Shown here in pieces: positions 28,695-38,151 of a stretch of 64,000 nt of DNA. The translations under genes were made by a program, and so were the position numbers. A model generated the notes under the pieces. It made no database searches. It saw only the letters and a list, made by a program, of their open reading frames with translations, and was not told the DNA's origin. The first letter of the stretch is position 1. The number at the start of each line of letters is the position of its first letter. Origin of the DNA: Sulfurimonas marina (GTDB lineage: Bacteria > Campylobacterota > Campylobacteria > Campylobacterales > Sulfurimonadaceae). Location of the stretch: positions 186,001-250,000 of the forward strand of contig NZ_CP041165.1 in assembly GCF_014905095.1 (NCBI RefSeq), given 5' to 3'.

Positions 28695-28919
28695 ATGTTA
28701 TTATTAAAAAACTCAAATGAAAAGATATACTATTATAAAATTAATGTGTATCAGACGCTCTTTGGAGACTATCTGATTCAAAGAGAGTATGGAGGGATAA
28801 ATAATAACAATCCGACCAATACGATCAAGTGCTATGCTGAGTCAAAAAAAGAGGCACTTTGCAAAGTGCTAGATATTATGGTTGATAAAAAGCAGTTGGG
28901 TTACCTCAAAGTATCTTAG
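28695..28919 (+). CDS. WGR-like small protein
   Basis: This 74-residue protein has YYYKINVYQTLFGDYLIQREYG, which resembles the core of the WGR domain found in nucleic-acid binding proteins such as PARP, and KEALCKVLDIMVDKKQLGY at the end. The start is uncertain: an in-frame GTG at 28686 is also possible. It converges on the radical SAM gene with a 4-nt overlap. The function is unknown; I rely only on the domain resemblance. Confidence 0.6.
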   Translation: MLLLKNSNEKIYYYKINVYQTLFGDYLIQREYGGINNNNPTNTIKCYAESKKEALCKVLDIMVDKKQLGYLKVS

Positions 28920-30175
28920 ATAAGGTAGTCTTGCCCAACTTTTTTGCAATAGGCCCCTAACATAGCGTGCTCAAAATCATTATTTGTAGAGTATTGATAA
29001 CCAAACGTATCTTTCCATAGTTCATGCGGTTCCATACAAAGATAGAAAAATACTTTATCTTCTCCGCTTTGCCAAGGTGCGAAACTTTCATATGCATGTT
29101 TAAACATTTCTACTTTTGTTTCATATGGATAAGATGTTTTCCCACTTGCATCTTCGTGAGGAATTTGAGTTATCTTTGTTCTAAAGTCACGTGAACGGAG
29201 TTGTTTGATTACAGGTTTGATAAACGTTAATGTCCCAAAACTGACAAGTGCGACCTCTTTAGGAGTGAATGTTTCTAAAAGCTTTTTATACACCTCCTCA
29301 TATTCACCAAGATATCCTACATATTCCACAATCGGATGGAAGTGAAAACCGACTTTTACACCTTTGTCAGCTACTTTTCTCGCGGCGTTGATCCTTTTTT
29401 CAAGAGAAGCCGTAAGGTGTTCTTCATTATCTATAATAGTTTGGGTATTTAAACTCCATGTACATAAGATATTTTTCGGTACATCATTTTCTAAAAAGTA
29501 AGAGATGTTGTCGGACTTTGTTTTAAACTCTAAGATCACGTTTGGATTGTTTCTAGCAAACTCAAAAAGAGAGTCTAAAAGTCCTTCACGGTTCCCCCAC
29601 ATTAAAGAATCGGAACTTTGACCTGTTCCGATATGGTACGTTTTATTTGGATCGAGGTTTAGATTTTTAAGCTTTTCGTGAAAGTTGGAATCAAACGTTA
29701 CATTATTTTGGTTGTAAAAACTCTGTATTGAGCAGTAAGAACAATCAAAACCGCAAGATTCGACTGCATCAAGTGTTAAGAGGTTACAACATCTTGTTTT
29801 TTCACTTGCAACGGGACAAAGTCCTAGTCCAAACCCCTCTTTTGGTTTTGAAGTGAAGGTGAACTTCTGTTCTTGCGGAATATTTTTGAGTGTAAAGTTC
29901 TCATATGAATTCGGTTTGTCTCGGAGTGTTTCATATGCTCTTTTCAGTCTGGAGAAAACAACTTTCTTTTGTTCATGATCGGGGAAAATATCTTGTATAT
30001 TTCCCTCATTCCATAACTCAAGATCTCTTGCAATATCTATGATCTGCTTAAGCTCTTGATGAGAGAATTTCAGCTCATACGCTTTGTTTTGTATAAACTG
30101 TTGATCCCCGTCACTGAGTTTGGAAAAAAATGTATTTTGTATCGCTTTATTAAATTTCTCTTCATAGCTATTCAT
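28916..30175 (-). CDS. Radical SAM protein of the spore photoproduct lyase-like (SPL) family
   Basis: This 419-residue protein has the radical SAM cluster motif CGFDCSYC at residues 141-148 (C141, C145, C148) and a GLGLCPVASEKTRCC segment before it. It also has TGQSSDSLMWG and the C-terminal FYLCMEPHELW. This is the wider SPL-like family, also annotated as DNA repair photolyase, found in non-spore-formers. The substrate outside Bacillus is unproven. Together with the photolyase at 5643 the organism may have two routes to repair UV damage. Confidence 0.82.
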   Translation of the reverse strand: MNSYEEKFNKAIQNTFFSKLSDGDQQFIQNKAYELKFSHQELKQIIDIARDLELWNEGNIQDIFPDHEQKKVVFSRLKRAYETLRDKPNSYENFTLKNIPQEQKFTFTSKPKEGFGLGLCPVASEKTRCCNLLTLDAVESCGFDCSYCSIQSFYNQNNVTFDSNFHEKLKNLNLDPNKTYHIGTGQSSDSLMWGNREGLLDSLFEFARNNPNVILEFKTKSDNISYFLENDVPKNILCTWSLNTQTIIDNEEHLTASLEKRINAARKVADKGVKVGFHFHPIVEYVGYLGEYEEVYKKLLETFTPKEVALVSFGTLTFIKPVIKQLRSRDFRTKITQIPHEDASGKTSYPYETKVEMFKHAYESFAPWQSGEDKVFFYLCMEPHELWKDTFGYQYSTNNDFEHAMLGAYCKKVGQDYLI

Positions 30176-30203
30176 AAAGCGAATTTTATCCTAAAAAACT
30201 TAG

Positions 30204-30707
30204 CTAGTTTATAGGGATTATTTTTACTTTTGGTTTTTTCAACTCTTTTTTCTTAATTGTGATTGTCAGAATCCCGTTTTCATAATTTGTTTCTAAACTG
30301 CTCTGAATAATATTCTCAGGAAGTTGAATAGCTTTTTGGAAAGAGCCGTAATAGATCTCACGTCTTATATATTTACCATTCTCTTTTTTCTCTTCGACCT
30401 TGTGTTCTTTTTTTCCTGAGAGTTTAAGGATATTTTGTTCATCAAGTGAGAGTTGTATATCTTTTTTATCAACTCCGGCTAGATCGAACTCTATCACTAT
30501 CTCATCTTTCTTATCCTGAACATTTGTTCTTGGATAGTTGTAGTTTCCTATGGCGGAGGCATTCATATGGGATTCTACTAATGAATTCATATATTTACCC
30601 ATTTTTTCAAATTCATCTTCATAAGGGTCATTGATAAATACGGTACCTGCAAATGCAACACTTGCTAAGATTGAGCTAAAAGCCAATGTCTCAATTATAC
30701 GTTTCAT
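30204..30707 (-). CDS. Small heat-shock protein (Hsp20) with signal peptide
   Basis: This 167-residue alpha-crystallin protein has DIQLSLDEQNILKLSGKKE, NGILTITIKK (the conserved A-x-x-x-n-GvL block) and a C-terminal IPI motif, all typical of Hsp20. The N-terminus (residues 1-20) is a typical Sec signal peptide ending SVAFA before G21. Most bacterial Hsp20 proteins are cytoplasmic, so this copy may work in the periplasm. A strong AAGGAG lies 6 nt before the ATG. It precedes the Crp-type regulator gene on the same strand. Confidence 0.85.
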   Translation of the reverse strand: MKRIIETLAFSSILASVAFAGTVFINDPYEDEFEKMGKYMNSLVESHMNASAIGNYNYPRTNVQDKKDEIVIEFDLAGVDKKDIQLSLDEQNILKLSGKKEHKVEEKKENGKYIRREIYYGSFQKAIQLPENIIQSSLETNYENGILTITIKKKELKKPKVKIIPIN

Positions 30708-30791
30708 ACTTTACTCCTTAAGTTTGTTTGGGAATATCCCCTTAGAGGAATAATTTTATAAGCTATTTTTTAACCTGAAGTAAATAGTTGA

Positions 30792-31475
30792 TTATTTCAA
30801 TAGCAGCTGTGAAGTTTTCTCAAGCAGTTTTTGGAGACTCTTGATCTTAATGTTTTTTCTGCTTGTTTCTATAATATTGTCAGCTTTGAGTTGTTTTAAA
30901 GAGCGCTCAATCACGTGTCTGACAGTCCCTAAAAGTTTTGCGATCTCGGAATTTGAAAGATTTTGAAGAAGTTGGTATTTGAAATGTTTTTCAGGGTTGA
31001 TATTGTCTACTAAAAGGTTTATGAGACGATCTTGTGTACTATAAAGAGCAATATCGGTAGTCAGCTCTTCAGTATGACGCATCTGAGCAGCAAGATAAGG
31101 AAAGAAGTTTTTACCGAATGTGGGATCGTTTTCAAGCCAGTATCTTACCCGCTCAATTGGAAGTTTTAACACTTTACAATCTTCTAAAATCTCATACATT
31201 ACGTCATGGACTTGATTATCAAGTAAGGAAATCACATCAAACATATCTCCACGTCTATATATAAATATAGTCTGCTCTTTCGAGTTTTCAAAATTTATCT
31301 GATATGTTTTAATTCTGCCATCGACAACTATGTAAAAATCTTTTAAAAGATCATCTGGATGAAAAACATTTTCCCCTTTTTTAAATTCTAAAGAGGATGC
31401 ATACTTGTAAAATTCATCTTCAAAGCTTTTATTTAAGTTATCGAGTAGCTCTATCTCATGTGATTCTTTTTGCAT
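30792..31475 (-). CDS. Crp/Fnr-family transcription regulator
   Basis: This 227-residue protein has an N-terminal cyclic-nucleotide-binding fold (about 20-140) with GRIKTYQ and YRRGDMFDVISLLD, and a C-terminal Crp-type HTH with NSEIAKLLGTVRHVIERSL. The sensor domain lacks the cysteines of Fnr, and the residues that would bind cAMP cannot be judged from sequence alone. A cAMP-type cyclase gene lies at 55968, so cAMP binding is worth testing. It lies upstream of the exported Hsp20. Confidence 0.88.
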   Translation of the reverse strand: MQKESHEIELLDNLNKSFEDEFYKYASSLEFKKGENVFHPDDLLKDFYIVVDGRIKTYQINFENSKEQTIFIYRRGDMFDVISLLDNQVHDVMYEILEDCKVLKLPIERVRYWLENDPTFGKNFFPYLAAQMRHTEELTTDIALYSTQDRLINLLVDNINPEKHFKYQLLQNLSNSEIAKLLGTVRHVIERSLKQLKADNIIETSRKNIKIKSLQKLLEKTSQLLLK

Positions 31476-31518
31476 TCTGATATTCTAACAAAAGATATTC
31501 AAAATGATCAAACTTTTA

Positions 31519-32187
31519 TTAGTTAATAATTAATGTGAGTTGTGATTTAACCTGGTAAGAGAGATGTTTTAGTTTTCTTACATTTGTATACTCTACACTT
31601 TTGTATGAAGCATCAAGTTCATTAAAGTATTGTTGATAGATAAAAAGGTATGCCATCATCGGATCTTCAAGCTCCTCATCCAGACATAGATCTTCTAAAA
31701 CAAGTTTCACCTCTTGAAAATGTGTTTGAAATTTTTTAGCAAGTTTTTTACTTGGCTTTTTGAGATATTTGTGTTTTGTTTTTGTCAGTTTATCCCATGC
31801 ATCTAGCAAAGGTGCATAACCGGTAGAATGAATTAGTTTGTTAAAGCCTATCAAGCCATCAAGTGATTCTTGGTAATGTTGATTGATTTGCGGATGATTA
31901 GAGTTCATTTTTTTATAGAGGGCTGCTATGATCGTACTGTAGCTATTAATATTTTCTTTGATTTTGTTTTTTGAGTCTTTATCTATATCGAGATTGTTTA
32001 TATCGGCATGTAAATTTGTAAGAGAACTTTTAAAAGTATCATACTCTAAATACTGTCCCCTCTTAGTAATACTGTTACCTATACTTGATATAGCTCTGTA
32101 TTTTTGGATCGCTTGTTGTGACTCTTCTACACCAAATAAAGAGACTTGAAAAAATAAAGAAAGAAAAACAAAGAAGACAAATTTCAT
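31519..32187 (-). CDS. Exported helical protein, unknown function
   Basis: This 222-residue protein starts with a signal peptide (MKFVFFVFLSLFFQVSLFG, cleavage about residue 19-20) and is then almost wholly alpha-helical and rich in Lys, Leu and Asn (for example KHKYLKKPSKKLAKKFQTHF). No cysteine pattern or known domain is seen. It is probably periplasmic. It lies upstream of the Crp/Fnr gene on the same strand with a 43-bp gap. Confidence 0.6.
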   Translation of the reverse strand: MKFVFFVFLSLFFQVSLFGVEESQQAIQKYRAISSIGNSITKRGQYLEYDTFKSSLTNLHADINNLDIDKDSKNKIKENINSYSTIIAALYKKMNSNHPQINQHYQESLDGLIGFNKLIHSTGYAPLLDAWDKLTKTKHKYLKKPSKKLAKKFQTHFQEVKLVLEDLCLDEELEDPMMAYLFIYQQYFNELDASYKSVEYTNVRKLKHLSYQVKSQLTLIIN

Positions 32188-32337
32188 AATGGAACCTTTT
32201 TGAATTTTTTAAAATCTTACTTGAGCTTTATTACCCGGGAATAACATTTTGTTAACAAAAGGCTGACAATTTGCAATATTTTATTCGATATGTAAAGAGC
32301 TAACTTATAATTATAGAAAAATTATTTGGATCGTAAA

Positions 32338-32682
32338 ATGGTTTTAGGAAAGTGTCCTTATTGTGATAACGGTGAAATAGAAGTAAGAGATAAAGAGGTA
32401 CGAGGGAAAAAAGTAAAACTCTATGCCTGCTCAAATGCTCATTGGAAAACTGAAGACGGTGAGATGTTTGAACTACGAGAAGATGCTAGTTGTAATTTTC
32501 GTATATGGCAAAACTCTTTGGCAAAGTATGGAAAATGGCTTAGTTATAAAGAGGTACGGGAACTCCTTGCTGAACAAGAGCTTGAAGTGGAATTTGTAAG
32601 TAAAAAGTACGGGAAAAAAATAAACTATACAAAAACAATAATACTTGATCAAGAGTATGGTGTGAGTGTACTATGGGAATAG
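32338..32682 (+). CDS. Small zinc-ribbon protein
   Basis: This 114-residue protein starts MVLGKCPYCDNGEIEV with C6/C9 and continues with YACSNAHWK (C31, H35), a zinc-ribbon layout like the C-terminal fingers of topoisomerase I. The second half (SYKEVRELLAEQELEVEFVS) has no motif I know. The ATG at 32338 has GGA 7 nt upstream; a TTG at 32326 would add four residues. Function unknown. Confidence 0.6.
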   Translation: MVLGKCPYCDNGEIEVRDKEVRGKKVKLYACSNAHWKTEDGEMFELREDASCNFRIWQNSLAKYGKWLSYKEVRELLAEQELEVEFVSKKYGKKINYTKTIILDQEYGVSVLWE

Positions 32683-32747
32683 ATCCATTTGAAAAAAAGT
32701 GAAATTTGCCGATATAGTTTGAGATAAATTTGACAAAAGGAGTTGTC

Positions 32748-33707
32748 ATGAAAATTGCATCGAGTGATATCGGGATGGGAGCTAATTATAGTAAAAATTC
32801 TCTTACATATGAATCTGAACGTTTAGAACAATGGATTGGTTCTAGAGATCCACAAGAGAGAAGAGATGACAAAGTCCAACTTTCTAAAAAATATAAAGAG
32901 CTCTCTGTCGATAAAAGAGAAGATGATTTAGAATCATTAGACCCACAGTTGAAAAAAATTATTTTAGCGTTAGAGATATTAACGGGTAAAAAGATTAAAA
33001 TAGCTCTTTTTCGTCCAGAGGAGCAAAACAGTTCACAGCCACAAGCCAGTCAAAAGGCAGGTTGGGGAATTGATTACAGTTATGAAAAAACTGAGGTGAG
33101 TTCACAGAAATTACAGTTCGCTTCACAGGGAAATGTTGTCTTGGAAGATGGAAGAAAAATTGATTTTAAGCTCTCTTTTTCTATGCAGCAGAGTAGTGTG
33201 AAACATGAATCTGTGTCTTTTAAAGCAGGCGATGCTTTGATTGATCCATTAGTAATTCAGTTTCAAGACGGTGCTGTAGAGTTTTCAAACACGAAAACAA
33301 GTTTAGATCTTGATCGTGACGGAAAAGATGAAGAATTTTCGTTTGTCGGAAGCGGCAGCGGATTTTTAACACTTGATAAAAACAGTGATGGCATTGTGAA
33401 TGATGGAAGTGAACTATTTGGTCCAAATTCAGGGGATGGATTTACAGACCTGCGTCAATATGATAGTGATAACAATAACTGGATAGATGAAAATGATGCC
33501 GTTTTTGATAAACTGAGTATATGGACAAAAGATGAAAACGGAAATGAAAACTTTTACTCTTTACAAGATGTAGGGATCGGGGCATTATATCTTCAAAATA
33601 TTACAACACCTTTTGAATTTGATGAGGGTAACCTTGCAAAAAGTTCAATTTTCTTGAGAGAAAATGGTTCAGCCGGTGTAATAAGTGAGGTTGATCTAAA
33701 GGTATAA
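32748..33707 (+). CDS. Calcium-binding (EF-hand-like) protein, VCBS/RTX-related
   Basis: This 319-residue protein has no signal peptide. Its C-terminal half (about 180-310) has acidic loops such as DLDRDGKDEEF, LDKNSDGIVNDGSELFGP and YDSDNNNWIDENDAVF, close to EF-hand/dockerin-type calcium loops found near the ends of RTX and VCBS proteins. The N-terminal half is polar and unknown. The ATG at 32748 follows AAAGGAG at 6 nt; an upstream TTG is less likely. Confidence 0.68.
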   Translation: MKIASSDIGMGANYSKNSLTYESERLEQWIGSRDPQERRDDKVQLSKKYKELSVDKREDDLESLDPQLKKIILALEILTGKKIKIALFRPEEQNSSQPQASQKAGWGIDYSYEKTEVSSQKLQFASQGNVVLEDGRKIDFKLSFSMQQSSVKHESVSFKAGDALIDPLVIQFQDGAVEFSNTKTSLDLDRDGKDEEFSFVGSGSGFLTLDKNSDGIVNDGSELFGPNSGDGFTDLRQYDSDNNNWIDENDAVFDKLSIWTKDENGNENFYSLQDVGIGALYLQNITTPFEFDEGNLAKSSIFLRENGSAGVISEVDLKV

Positions 33708-33741
33708 TCTAACCTTAATAAAATTTTAACCTTATCTTCTG

Positions 33742-33747
33742 TATAAT
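33742..33747 (+). promoter_or_regulatory. Candidate -10 box for the alpha operon
   Basis: TATAAT preceded by TG lies about 136 bp upstream of rpmJ. I see no clear -35. It is the best promoter candidate in the 175-bp gap between the EF-hand gene and rpmJ. Confidence 0.4.
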
Positions 33748-33882
33748 TCCCATCCACTTTACTGTTTTACAAAAGCTAGAGTATTTTTATCTACACTATA
33801 TATGGTATATATAAAAGTATTGGCAAGCAAAAAAAGGCTTCGCCTAAAAACAGTCAAAGATATAAATTTGAGGAGACTTTCA

Positions 33883-33996
33883 ATGAAAGTACGTGCTTCA
33901 GTAAAGAAAATGTGTGATGACTGTAAAGTTATCAAGAGAAAAGGGATTGTTAGAGTAATCTGCAAAAACCCTAAACATAAACAGAGACAAGGATAA
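33883..33996 (+). CDS. rpmJ: 50S ribosomal protein L36, zinc-binding
   Basis: The 37-residue protein [20 protein letters not shown] continues to [11 protein letters not shown]11, C14, C27 and H33 form the zinc site. The start at 33883 follows TTGAGGAG, with a longer in-frame upstream start rejected. It begins the alpha operon, separated from infA by about 10 kb of unrelated genes. Confidence 0.96.
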   Translation: MKVRASVKKMCDDCKVIKRKGIVRVICKNPKHKQRQG

Positions 33997-33998
33997 CC

Positions 33999-34361
33999 AT
34001 GGCTCGTATTTCTGGTGTTGATTTACCTAAGAAAAAACGTGTAGAGTATGGTCTAACATACATCTACGGTATCGGTTTACATACTTCTCGCCTTATCTTA
34101 GATGCGACAGGTATTGATTATAACAAAAGAGTTTTCGAACTTAATGAGGATGAAGTAGCTGCAATTACTAAAGAGATCCGTGAAAACCATATGGTTGAAG
34201 GTGATTTACGTAAAAAAGTTGCTATGGATATTAAAGCACTTATGGATTTAGGTTCATATAGAGGTCTTCGTCACCGTCGTGGTCTTCCATGTCGTGGTCA
34301 AAAAACTAAGACTAATGCTCGTACTCGTAAGGGTAAAAAGAAAACTGTTGGCGCAGCGTAA
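33999..34361 (+). CDS. rpsM: 30S ribosomal protein S13
   Basis: S13 lies in the 30S head and contacts tRNA. The 120-residue protein has [31 protein letters not shown] and [19 protein letters not shown], which are diagnostic. It starts 2 nt after rpmJ. Confidence 0.97.
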   Translation: MARISGVDLPKKKRVEYGLTYIYGIGLHTSRLILDATGIDYNKRVFELNEDEVAAITKEIRENHMVEGDLRKKVAMDIKALMDLGSYRGLRHRRGLPCRGQKTKTNARTRKGKKKTVGAA

Positions 34362-34372
34362 GGATTTAAAGT

Positions 34373-34765
34373 ATGGCAAAAAGAAAAGCTGTTAGAAAAA
34401 AAGTTGTAAAGAAAAACGTATCACGTGGTATTATCCACATTTCTGCATCTTTCAATAATACATTAGTAACTATTACTGATGAGATGGGAAATATGATTGC
34501 GTGGAGTTCTGCTGGTAGCCTTGGTTTCAAAGGTTCTAAAAAATCTACTCCATTTGCTGCTCAAGCTGCTGTTGAAGCTGCTGTTGAAAAAGCGCAAGTG
34601 CATGGTATTAAAGAACTAGGTATTAGAGTACAAGGTCCAGGTTCTGGTCGTGAAACTGCAGTTAAGTCTGTAGGTGCAATCGAAGGTATCCGTGTTACAT
34701 TCATGAAAGATGTAACTCCATTACCACACAACGGTTGTCGTGCGCCTAAGCGTCGTAGAGTTTAA
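34373..34765 (+). CDS. rpsK: 30S ribosomal protein S11
   Basis: S11 lies on the platform at the E site. The 130-residue protein has [36 protein letters not shown] and [15 protein letters not shown], typical of the family. Order rpsM-rpsK-rpsD-rpoA is standard. Confidence 0.97.
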   Translation: MAKRKAVRKKVVKKNVSRGIIHISASFNNTLVTITDEMGNMIAWSSAGSLGFKGSKKSTPFAAQAAVEAAVEKAQVHGIKELGIRVQGPGSGRETAVKSVGAIEGIRVTFMKDVTPLPHNGCRAPKRRRV

Positions 34766-34777
34766 GGAGGTTAACAA

Positions 34778-35404
34778 ATGGCAAGATATAGAGGTCCAGT
34801 AGAAAAAATCGAAAGAAGATTTGGTGTTAGCCTAAACCTTAAAGGTGAGCGTCGTTTAGCAGGAAAATCTGCTTTAGATAAACGTCCTTACGGTCCAGGT
34901 CAACACGGTCAACGTCGTAAAAAAGTTTCTGAGTATGGTTTACAACTAAACGAGAAACAAAAAGCTAAATTCATGTATGGTGTATCTGAAAAACAATTCC
35001 GTGCATTATTCGCAGAAGCTAAAAGAAGAGAGGGTAATACAGGTACAAACCTTATTACTTTAATCGAGCAAAGACTTGATAACCTAGTATACAGAATGGG
35101 ATTTGCATCTACTCGTAGATTTGCACGTCAGTTAGTTACTCACGGTCACATTTTAGTTGACGGTAAAAAACTTGATATCCCTTCATACCGTGTTAAACCA
35201 GGTCAAAAGATTGAAGTTCGTGAATCAAGCAAACAAAATGCTCAGATTCAAAGAGCTATCGAACTAACAAACCAAACAGGTCTTGCTCCATGGGTAGACA
35301 TCGATGCTGATAAAGTATTCGGTATTTTTACTCGTTTACCAGAGCGTGAAGAAGTTGTTATTCCTGTAGAAGAGCGTTTAATCGTTGAGCTTTACTCGAA
35401 ATAA
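34778..35404 (+). CDS. rpsD: 30S ribosomal protein S4
   Basis: S4 starts 30S assembly and affects accuracy. The 208-residue protein has [20 protein letters not shown], then [20 protein letters not shown] and a central S4 RNA-binding domain ([20 protein letters not shown]). It lacks the zinc-binding cysteines near its N-terminus, so it is the zinc-free form. Confidence 0.97.
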   Translation: MARYRGPVEKIERRFGVSLNLKGERRLAGKSALDKRPYGPGQHGQRRKKVSEYGLQLNEKQKAKFMYGVSEKQFRALFAEAKRREGNTGTNLITLIEQRLDNLVYRMGFASTRRFARQLVTHGHILVDGKKLDIPSYRVKPGQKIEVRESSKQNAQIQRAIELTNQTGLAPWVDIDADKVFGIFTRLPEREEVVIPVEERLIVELYSK

Positions 35405-35430
35405 TAATTAATAAAAAAGGCGTAAAAGAC

Positions 35431-36429
35431 ATGAAAAAGATTAAAACTACTCCACTTGCTCCTCAAGAGTTTGAGGTAGAACAAATTAGTGAGAATGAAG
35501 CAAATATCATAGCATATCCTTTTGAAACTGGATATGCTATCTCTTTAGCTCATCCACTTCGCCGTTTTCTATTAAGCAGCTCAGTTGGTTATGCTCCTGT
35601 TGCTATTAAAATTGAAGGTGCTAAACACGAATTTGATTCAGTTCGTGGTATGCTTGAAGATATCTCTGATTTTATTTTAAATCTTAAAGAGATTCGTTTC
35701 AAACTTAACAATGAAGCAACAGAAGCTGAGATTAACTACAGCTTCACAGGTCCATGTACTATTACTGGTGCTGATCTTAGTAATGATGAAGTTGAAGTTG
35801 TAACGCCAGAGGCACATTTAGCAACTTTAAATGAAGACTCTACACTTAACTTCAACATCAAAATTGCTCAAGGTATCGGGTATGTTGCTAGTGAAGACAC
35901 TTCTGATGATTTAGCTGAAGGTTATATCGCTTTAGATGCATATTTCACTCCTGTTAGAAGTGCAACATATGATATCCAGCATGTACTTGTAGAAGACAAT
36001 CCTAATTTTGAGAGAGTTGTAATGAACATCAAAACTGATGGTCAAATCTCTCCTGTTGATGCATTTAGAAACTCTTTAGAGGTTATGTATGCTCAACTTG
36101 CTGTATTTAACTCAGAAATTAGTATTAAAGCTCCAACAACAATTGAGAGAGTTGAAGAGTCACCGGACCTTAAAAAACTAATGACTAACATCGATAGTTT
36201 AGGTTTAAGTGCTCGTAGTTTTAACTGCCTTGATCGCTCAAGTATTAGATTAATAGGTGAGATTGTACTTATGAGTACAAATGACCTTAAAAATGTTAAA
36301 AATCTTGGTAAAAAATCTTACGATGAGATCGTAGAAAAAGTTCAAGAGTTTGGTTTCACAGTTGGTGCTGATTTAGCTGATGATGTAGTTACTGCATTAA
36401 AAAAGAAAATAGAAGCAACTGCTAAGTAG
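35431..36429 (+). CDS. rpoA: RNA polymerase alpha subunit
   Basis: The 332-residue protein has an N-terminal assembly domain ([20 protein letters not shown], about 35-55) and a C-terminal DNA/activator-binding domain ([32 protein letters not shown]). It lies between rpsD and rplQ as usual. Size is normal. Confidence 0.98.
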   Translation: MKKIKTTPLAPQEFEVEQISENEANIIAYPFETGYAISLAHPLRRFLLSSSVGYAPVAIKIEGAKHEFDSVRGMLEDISDFILNLKEIRFKLNNEATEAEINYSFTGPCTITGADLSNDEVEVVTPEAHLATLNEDSTLNFNIKIAQGIGYVASEDTSDDLAEGYIALDAYFTPVRSATYDIQHVLVEDNPNFERVVMNIKTDGQISPVDAFRNSLEVMYAQLAVFNSEISIKAPTTIERVEESPDLKKLMTNIDSLGLSARSFNCLDRSSIRLIGEIVLMSTNDLKNVKNLGKKSYDEIVEKVQEFGFTVGADLADDVVTALKKKIEATAK

Positions 36430-36456
36430 TCTGCTTAAAGAAAAGAGGAAGAAGAT

Positions 36457-36807
36457 ATGAGACATCGTCATGGATATCGTAAACTTGGACGTACAAGTGC
36501 TCACCGTAAAGCACTTTTACAAAATCTAAGTATTTCATTAATTGAACATGGTAAGATTGAAACTACTGCTGTTAAAGCAAAAGAACTTCGTTCTTACGTT
36601 GAAAAACTAATCACTGTAGCTGGTAAAGGTGATAGCAATGCACATAGAGCTGTATTCGCTACTTTACAAAACAAAGAAGCTACAAAAAAATTAGTAAACG
36701 AAGTAGCTCCTAAATACGTTGAGCGTGCTGGTGGTTATACAAGAATCACTAGAACTCGTATTCGTCGTGGTGATGCTACACCAATGGCTTTCATCGAGCT
36801 TGTTTAA
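36457..36807 (+). CDS. rplQ: 50S ribosomal protein L17
   Basis: L17 lies near the tunnel exit. The 116-residue protein has [36 protein letters not shown] and [21 protein letters not shown]. It is last in the alpha operon and is followed by a hairpin. Confidence 0.97.
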   Translation: MRHRHGYRKLGRTSAHRKALLQNLSISLIEHGKIETTAVKAKELRSYVEKLITVAGKGDSNAHRAVFATLQNKEATKKLVNEVAPKYVERAGGYTRITRTRIRRGDATPMAFIELV

Positions 36808-36820
36808 TTAGCTAAGTTTA

Positions 36821-36840
36821 ACGCTGAGTTTTCTCAGCGT
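36821..36840 (+). terminator. Terminator of the alpha operon
   Basis: ACGCTGAG and CTCAGCGT form a perfect 8-bp stem with a TTTT loop, 13 nt after the rplQ stop. It is followed by GGACTTTTA, a weak T-run. Confidence 0.7.
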
Positions 36841-36918
36841 GGACTTTTACACTTTTATTTTATCTTTCATTACACAAAAACTTCCACATTCTAAAATACT
36901 TATACTAAGGACTTATAA

Positions 36919-38133
36919 ATGAGTAGTTTCGCATTTGGAACTTATAGAGTTACCGATCTAAACCCTTTACATATTGAAGCTTTAAAAGAAGCATTGTATT
37001 CGGGAATCAAACTTATCGATACATCCTCAAACTATACAGACGGCGGTGCGGAACGTGCGATCGCAAAAGCATTAAATAGCATAGAACAAGAGTATAGAGA
37101 TGTAGAGATTGTAAGTAAGTTTGGATATATTCAGGGGACGAATATGATGCTTCATAAGGAGAATCCTTTTGAAGAGGTTGTAGAGTATAGCCCTGAGTGC
37201 TATCATTCGATCTCCCCGTCATTTATGCAAGATCAACTAAAACGTTCATTAGAGAGACTGCAGCTAAATAAAATAGATTGCTATCTGCTTCATAATCCGG
37301 AGTATTTTTTATATGACGGTTTGAAAAAAGGTCTTCAGAAAGAAGAGATACTTGATCAGATGTATCAACGTATCTATAAAGTGTTTGTAGCATTAGAGAA
37401 AGAAGTTCAAAACGGCACTATTGGCTCATACGGGATCAGTTCAAACTCTTTTTCAAAACCTGAAAATGCAGATGATTTTTTACCATATACAGATTTACTA
37501 ACATTGGCAAAAAATGCTGCCATTGAAGCGGGTAGTGAACAACATAGTTTTACAACGCTACAGCTTCCTATCAATCTGTTAGAGCAAGAGGGCTTGAAAT
37601 GTGCAACTTGGGCAAAAGAAAACGGTCTAAGAGTGCTTGTTAACCGTCCACTAAATGCTTTTAAAGACTCGTTAATGTTTAGACTGGCTGATTATGATGA
37701 ACCGTTAGATTATTATCATAACCTGAATGAACTGCTTGAAGTATGTGATACAGAGGCATTAAAACCACTTTTTAACTTGATTGAGCAGATGGATGAGAAT
37801 AAACATAAATATGGTTGGATAGGTGATTACGATATGTTCGTAAACTCTCAAATAATTCCCCATATTAAAAAAACTATTGAAAAGCTTGATAAAGAGGTAA
37901 TAGAAACACTTCTTGCTTATATTGACAGGTTTTTAGTATCATATAGAGATATGGTAGCTTATGAATGCTCAAAAGCTACAAGGATTCAGTTGAAAAATCT
38001 ACTTGAAGATTGTGATAAAAAACTGCAAGAGTGTGCATTCGAATTTTTGCAGAATCAGGACTCTATAGATTATATTCTTGTAGGGATGAGAAAACCGAGT
38101 TACGTCGCGGAAGTTCTTGCTTTAAAAGAGTAG
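36919..38133 (+). CDS. Aldo/keto reductase
   Basis: This 404-residue protein has the family tetrad in context: LIDTSSNYTDGGAERAI (D and Y), EIVSKFGY (K) and IDCYLLHNPEYF (H). It is an NADPH-dependent carbonyl reductase fold. It is longer than a typical family member (about 300-330), with extra helices in the second half. The substrate cannot be told from sequence. Confidence 0.85.
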   Translation: MSSFAFGTYRVTDLNPLHIEALKEALYSGIKLIDTSSNYTDGGAERAIAKALNSIEQEYRDVEIVSKFGYIQGTNMMLHKENPFEEVVEYSPECYHSISPSFMQDQLKRSLERLQLNKIDCYLLHNPEYFLYDGLKKGLQKEEILDQMYQRIYKVFVALEKEVQNGTIGSYGISSNSFSKPENADDFLPYTDLLTLAKNAAIEAGSEQHSFTTLQLPINLLEQEGLKCATWAKENGLRVLVNRPLNAFKDSLMFRLADYDEPLDYYHNLNELLEVCDTEALKPLFNLIEQMDENKHKYGWIGDYDMFVNSQIIPHIKKTIEKLDKEVIETLLAYIDRFLVSYRDMVAYECSKATRIQLKNLLEDCDKKLQECAFEFLQNQDSIDYILVGMRKPSYVAEVLALKE

Positions 38134-38151
38134 CTAAACAGATATTTTTAG

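Noticed and set aside
33833-33848. AGGC-TTC-GCCT hairpin, with a T-run on the minus strand, before rpmJ
   Set aside because: The stem is only 4 bp, and no minus-strand gene ends there, so a terminator would have no target.
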